DNA of 9,369 nucleotides. It comes from JBPYFK01 sp051984675 (GTDB lineage: Bacteria > Actinomycetota > Actinomycetes > Mycobacteriales > Pseudonocardiaceae). The notes beneath the pieces were generated by a model, which did not search any database, was not told the origin of the DNA, and saw only the letters and a list, made by a program, of their open reading frames with translations. This document shows, one piece after another, positions 6,791 through 9,369 of this stretch. The translations under genes were made by a program, and so were the position numbers. The DNA lies in assembly GCA_051984675.1 (NCBI GenBank), contig JBPYFK010000130.1, positions 1-9,369 on the forward strand, given 5' to 3'. The first letter of the stretch is position 1; each line of letters starts with the position of its first letter.

Positions 6791-7377
6791 TGGGCGCTCC
6801 CCATGATCAACTTGGCAACCTCGGCGAGCTGATCCGCGACTTCGTGATACGAGGTGAACCCCATGCCTGCGTGGACCATGGCTCCGGAGTAGGCCATTTC
6901 CAGAGCCGTGAGGACGGTGGGGTTGTAGTCGTCGCCGAGTGCGGCTGCGAGCCGTTGGCGCATAGTCAGACCAATGCGCCCTTGCAGGTCGTGCACGTTC
7001 GGGTTGGTGTCGAGCAGAGCCGTGGTGCAGGCCACGGCAAGTTCCGGCTGGTTGGAGACCAACAACGCGATCTCACGTAGTGCGTCGATGACTCGGTCGA
7101 CAGGCGCCCGTTCGTCGGCCTGGATCGGGTCCAATGCCTGGAGCTCGCGCCAAAAGACCTCAGCGAGCAGATGCTCCTTGGAAGAGAAGTACACATACGC
7201 CGTGGCAGCCGCGACACCGGCACGAGAGGCCACGCTGCGAACTGTCAACTGCGCGTACCCGACCGCCTGTACTTCCTCCACTGCGGCTGTGGTCAGGCGA
7301 CGTACGGTGTCGGCCTGCTTCTCAGTCAGCCGTCGACGCGTGGACTCTGCGGCCACGTCGGCCAAGTAACCAGACAT
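6787..7377 (-). CDS. TetR-family transcriptional regulator of the CYP51 operon (Rv0767c-type)
   Basis: The protein has 196 aa from the ATG at 7377. The N-terminal TetR helix-turn-helix spans about residues 25-72: YAQLTVRSVASRAGVAAATAYVYFSSKEHLLAEVF, with the recognition helix near AAATAYVYF. The rest is a variable all-helical ligand-binding domain (NQPELAVACTTALL, ALEMAYSGAMVHAGMGF). It is the first gene of the operon and its stop overlaps the cyp123 start, an arrangement common for repressors of their own operon. The frame stays open to a GTG at 7443, but that codon lies inside operator C, so the ATG at 7377 is preferred. The recognition helix differs from that of KstR as I remember it (AVGTLYRYF), so this is not KstR itself. 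It may bind the operators here or a different site such as the palindrome at 7816. Confidence 0.92.
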   Translation of the reverse strand: MSGYLADVAAESTRRRLTEKQADTVRRLTTAAVEEVQAVGYAQLTVRSVASRAGVAAATAYVYFSSKEHLLAEVFWRELQALDPIQADERAPVDRVIDALREIALLVSNQPELAVACTTALLDTNPNVHDLQGRIGLTMRQRLAAALGDDYNPTVLTALEMAYSGAMVHAGMGFTSYHEVADQLAEVAKLIMGSAQ

Positions 7378-7435
7378 GTGTCCAGACGCTAGTACGGCGA
7401 GTGGCGGAATGGCAATGCTCAACCCATGACACCTT

Positions 7436-7449
7436 GAGAACACGTTCTT
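7436..7449 (-). promoter_or_regulatory. operator C (KstR-like) upstream of the tetR-cyp51 operon
   Basis: On the minus strand the site reads AAGAACGTGTTCTC. It matches six of the eight fixed positions of TnnAACnnGTTnnA (the outer T and A are missing), and its inner 12-mer AGAACGTGTTCT is identical to that of operator E. It lies 58 nt upstream of the tetR ATG. No clear -35/-10 pair sits at the spacing seen at D and E, so the operon promoter is not precisely located. TTGCCA and TACTAG, 15 bp apart further downstream, are a weak candidate. Confidence 0.6.
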
Positions 7450-7545
7450 GCTCTGCTGTTCGGGCTGGTATGACGAGTAGTCGAGGCGACATGTTTCGGG
7501 CCGTACCGGCGCGGGGTGTCGGTTGGCAGGCTCCAGAAGGCACTA

Positions 7546-7575
7546 TCGACCAGAGTAAAGAACTTGTTCTAGAGT
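7546..7575 (+). promoter_or_regulatory. promoter-like element D with KstR-like operator in the spacer
   Basis: TCGACC (7546-7551), an 18-bp spacer and TAGAGT (7570-7575) form a sigma-A-like promoter on the + strand. Operator D, AAGAACTTGTTCTA (7558-7571), lies in the spacer and enters the -10; it matches seven of eight fixed KstR positions. The operator begins 12 bp after the start of the -35, and the -10 begins 12 bp after the start of the operator, exactly as at promoter E. No clear gene follows, so its target is unknown. Confidence 0.5.
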
Positions 7576-7815
7576 CGCGGTTGCTCTGACGCGGAGTACA
7601 GGACACCGTCCCCGCTGCGGGCCGACGAACTGACCGGCCTCCCCGGCCTCGGCGGCTGACTCGATCTGACGCCCGCAGCAAAGCCAGCGCCGAGCACGTC
7701 AGGCACGACCATGGAAGTCAACACGGAGTTTCTAACCAGGCGTTGGTGTCCACTCGAGATACCGGTCAGCGCGCACGATTCAGAGTCACCGCGGTGGCCG
7801 TCAAAATCGGATCGT

Positions 7816-7831
7816 GTCAAACTAGTTTGAC
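7816..7831. promoter_or_regulatory. perfect 16-bp palindrome, candidate operator
   Basis: GTCAAACTAGTTTGAC is identical to its reverse complement over all 16 bases. Its size and symmetry fit a homodimeric regulator such as a TetR, MarR or GntR protein. It differs from the KstR-like sites, so a second regulator is implied. TTGACA on the minus strand (7815-7820) and TTGACT on the plus strand (7827-7832) lie at its two edges, but neither has a convincing -10. It is about 320 bp before the alcohol dehydrogenase and about 440 bp before tetR. Confidence 0.5.
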
Positions 7832-8057
7832 TCAGAGGCTGTTGGCACAATCAGAGTCTTGATCTCGCTCCTGAATGCGGTGAGCTGTGCACTCGCCGAA
7901 GGAGTCCACCTCTGAATGTCGAGCACGTCCACTGTGTACGTCTGGGCTGGCAAGTACCACGGGGGAGGCGGATATCGGGAGGACCGTTGGTGACCCGCGG
8001 CGAGCAGTTGCTGTTCAGGATCCCTTCGATAGCAGTGAAAGCAGATTCAAGGTTGGC

Positions 8058-8087
8058 TTGACCGTCCTTGAGAACGTGTTCTACCGT
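8058..8087 (+). promoter_or_regulatory. promoter of the alcohol dehydrogenase with KstR-like operator E
   Basis: TTGACC (8058-8063) and TACCGT (8082-8087) are separated by 18 bp and resemble sigma-A -35 and TAnnnT -10 elements. Operator E, GAGAACGTGTTCTA (8070-8083), fills the spacer and overlaps the first two bases of the -10; it matches seven of eight fixed KstR positions and has a fully symmetric AGAAC/GTTCT core. A bound repressor would exclude RNA polymerase. The predicted transcript starts near 8094, about 55 nt before the GTG start. Confidence 0.65.
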
Positions 8088-8136
8088 GACCGCGTTATTT
8101 GCCGTCCGGGTGGCCAGTTGGACGCCCTTGCTCGAT

Positions 8137-8142
8137 GAGGAG
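8137..8142 (+). promoter_or_regulatory. ribosome binding site fixing the alcohol dehydrogenase start
   Basis: GAGGAG lies 7 nt before the GTG at 8150. The in-frame ATG at 8135 overlaps the edge of this site and the TTG at 8099 lies upstream of it, so GTG 8150 is the best-supported start. Confidence 0.75.
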
Positions 8143-8149
8143 CATCCCG

Positions 8150-9235
8150 GTGAAGGCAGCTTTGCTCAAAGAAGTCGGCGACGACCAGCTCGAGATCCGT
8201 GACGATCTGTCCACAGTCGATCCTGGCCCGAACGAGGTGCGAATTCGAGTTCGCGCGTCGGGGATCTGCCACAGTGATCTTTCGGCAATGAGTGGCACAT
8301 TGCCGGCGATGGCACCGGGCATTCTGGGGCATGAGGGTGCCGGCGAAGTACTCGAGGTGGGCAGCGCGGTGACCGACCTCGCTGTCGGTGATCATGTGAT
8401 CACCGTTCTCGTCCCCCCGTGTGGGGCTTGCTCGAGCTGTCTACGGGGACAGCCCCATCTGTGTTCGGTGCACGCGATCGAGTCGTTTAGCTCACCTCGG
8501 TTCAAGCTGGGCGACCAGGACGTTTTCGGTTTCACCGGATGCGGCACGTTCGCCGAGGAATTGGTGGTGCCGCGCGCCGGTGCGGTCAAGATCGACAGCG
8601 AGGTTCCCTTCGAGATCGCGGCGCTGGTGGGTTGCGGTGTGCTGACCGGCGTGGGCGCGGTGGTGAACACTGCTCAGGTGGAGCCCGGTGCCACGGTCGC
8701 CGTGATCGGGTGCGGTGGCGTTGGCGTCTCGGTGATCCAGGGCGCCCGGCTGGCCGGCGCGTCAATCATTGTGGGCGTCGATCCGATCGCCGAGAAGCAG
8801 GAGTTGGCCAAGCGGTTCGGTGCCACGCACGCCGCGACGCCCGACGACCTGGCCGAGTTAATCGAGTCGATCACCGGCGGGGAAGGTGTCGACTACGCCT
8901 TCGAGGTCGTGGGCCTGCCAACGACGATCCGCTCGGCTTTCGATACCGCACGCCGTGGTGGGACAGCGGTGGTTGTGGGGGCAGGAGCCGCCGATGCGCA
9001 GGTCGAGTTCAGCGCGCAGGAGTTGTTCGTGATGGAGCGCAGGCTGCTCGGTTCCTTCTACGGCTCGGGGGACGTGCGGTGGGAATATCACCGCTTGCTG
9101 GGGTTGTGGCGGGCCGGTCGGCTGGATCTGGAAGGAATGATCAGCAGCCGCATTCCGCTGGCGCACATCAACGATGCACTTCAGAAACTACGCAAGGGCG
9201 CCAACGTGATTCGTCAAGTGATCATCTATGACTGA
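8150..9235 (+). CDS. zinc-dependent alcohol dehydrogenase (class III / NDMA-dependent type)
   Basis: This 361-aa medium-chain dehydrogenase begins MKAALLKEVG, as these enzymes usually do. The catalytic zinc ligands are C40 (GICHSD), H61-E62 (LGHEGAGEV) and C162 (LVGCGV). The structural zinc site has C91, C94, C97 and C105, all present. The cofactor fold shows GCGGVG (187-192) and D211 at the end of the second strand, which indicates NAD(H). It oxidises an alcohol to an aldehyde or ketone, or the reverse; the substrate is unknown. Overall it resembles the actinobacterial NDMA-dependent/AdhB-like group, which has a tightly bound cofactor. M. tuberculosis has a related enzyme (adhB, Rv0761c) at the far end of its cyp51 cluster, whereas here the gene is divergent on the other side of tetR. 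Operator E places it in the same likely regulon as cyp51 and the KstD-like gene. Confidence 0.93.
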   Translation: MKAALLKEVGDDQLEIRDDLSTVDPGPNEVRIRVRASGICHSDLSAMSGTLPAMAPGILGHEGAGEVLEVGSAVTDLAVGDHVITVLVPPCGACSSCLRGQPHLCSVHAIESFSSPRFKLGDQDVFGFTGCGTFAEELVVPRAGAVKIDSEVPFEIAALVGCGVLTGVGAVVNTAQVEPGATVAVIGCGGVGVSVIQGARLAGASIIVGVDPIAEKQELAKRFGATHAATPDDLAELIESITGGEGVDYAFEVVGLPTTIRSAFDTARRGGTAVVVGAGAADAQVEFSAQELFVMERRLLGSFYGSGDVRWEYHRLLGLWRAGRLDLEGMISSRIPLAHINDALQKLRKGANVIRQVIIYD

Positions 9236-9271
9236 ATCAGCGCCTAGGAGCGAGTCCGCTGGATCAGACCG

Positions 9272-9369
9272 GTGTTGCAACGAGTAATTGCCATTGGCGT
9301 ATCAGGGGACAGCGGCATCGGCGCCCGGAGCATCGTAGGAGGCATCATGGGCGCCGAGGTGACAGTCGA
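9272..9369 (+). CDS. possible N-terminal fragment of a Rossmann-fold (SDR-like) protein, 3'-truncated
   Basis: The frame from GTG 9272 is open to the window end and encodes about 32 residues, LQRVIAIGVSGDSGIGA then RSIVGGIMGAEVTV. The pattern of beta strand, glycine-rich turn with GIG, helix and a second strand resembles the start of a short-chain dehydrogenase. The turn is not the canonical T-G-x3-G-x-G. No ribosome binding site lies at a normal distance: AGGAG at 9246-9250 is 21 nt away. A different frame starts with an ATG at 9228 that overlaps the end of the dehydrogenase gene and stops after 19 codons. The real start, or a frameshift, therefore cannot be settled here. Confidence 0.4.
   Translation, partial: MLQRVIAIGVSGDSGIGARSIVGGIMGAEVTV

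Larger units (their letters stand above)
7378..8149. other. 772-bp divergent control region between tetR and the alcohol dehydrogenase
   Basis: No convincing gene was found on either strand. Open frames at 7322-7681 (-), 7569-7850 (-) and 7887-8138 (+) have low-complexity or motif-free products and no ribosome binding site. The region holds operators C (7436-7449), D (7558-7571) and E (8070-8083), promoter-like pairs around D and E, and a 16-bp palindrome (7816-7831). It is unusually long for this gene-dense stretch, and promoter D points into about 470 bp with no recognisable product. It may carry a small RNA, a very small gene or the remains of a lost one. Confidence 0.6.

Noticed and set aside
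5894..6832. 312-codon open frame on the plus strand opposite cyp123
   Set aside because: It is Val/Gly/Glu-rich and motif-free, an antisense shadow of the P450 gene.
7378..7443. GTG start at 7443 for the TetR gene, adding 22 residues
   Set aside because: The codon lies inside operator C and the added residues are not typical of a TetR N-terminus.
7780..7860. Repeated TCAGAG words around the palindrome
   Set aside because: Three copies of a 6-8 base word (near 7781, 7832 and 7851) have irregular spacing and no symmetry; this is within chance.
7887..8138. 83-codon open frame before the alcohol dehydrogenase
   Set aside because: It spans promoter and operator E, and its product shows no domain. 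The minus-strand frames at 7569-7850 and 7322-7681 fail for similar reasons.
8099..8149. Upstream TTG (8099) or ATG (8135) start for the alcohol dehydrogenase
   Set aside because: The GAGGAG site lies after the TTG and beside the ATG but at ideal distance from GTG 8150, which also gives the usual MKAAL beginning.
1..9369. tRNA/rRNA genes, CRISPR arrays, transposases, phage genes
   Set aside because: I looked for tRNA-like cloverleaf ends, regular direct repeats and transposase or integrase motifs and found none.

Overview
The window looks like chromosomal DNA of a high-GC actinobacterium, most likely a mycobacterium (Mycolicibacterium-type) or a close relative. The GC-rich codon use, GTG/TTG starts, ATGA-coupled genes and protein content all fit. 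The core is the CYP51 (sterol 14alpha-demethylase) gene block. From memory, its order and protein sequences match the M. tuberculosis Rv0767c-Rv0762c cluster: TetR regulator, CYP123, SDR, CYP51, 3Fe-4S ferredoxin, NTF2-like protein. No database search was run.

Layout. (1) 1-407, + strand: 3' end of a CGNR zinc-finger regulator, cut by the window edge. (2) 408-823: non-coding, with a terminator-like hairpin, a short inverted repeat and two KstR-like operators (A, B). (3) 824-2371, + strand: a KstD-family flavoprotein that keeps all four catalytic positions and is probably translated from a leaderless GTG. (4) 7377 down to 2346, - strand: a seven-gene operon, tetR > cyp123 > SDR > cyp51 > ferredoxin > NTF2-like > second ferredoxin. 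Several junctions are ATGA overlaps or gaps of a few bases. The second ferredoxin has an abnormal C-terminal half, probably frameshifted, and its reading frame overlaps the convergent kstD-like gene. (5) 7378-8149: a 772-bp region between divergent genes with no convincing gene. It holds three more KstR-like operators (C, D, E), two promoter-like elements of identical geometry and a perfect 16-bp palindrome. (6) 8150-9235, + strand: a zinc-dependent alcohol dehydrogenase. (7) 9236-9369: the possible start of a further Rossmann-type gene, cut by the window edge.

Working together. CYP51 and CYP123 can receive electrons from the adjacent ferredoxins, although no ferredoxin reductase is present. 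The SDR, KstD-like flavoprotein and alcohol dehydrogenase are all oxidoreductases suited to steroid or alcohol/ketone substrates. All three transcription units carry the same 14-bp operator type (AGAAC-NN-GTT core), which matches the published KstR motif TnnAACnnGTTnnA. I infer one sterol-responsive regulon built around cyp51. Whether its repressor is a distant KstR or the TetR encoded here cannot be decided from sequence alone.
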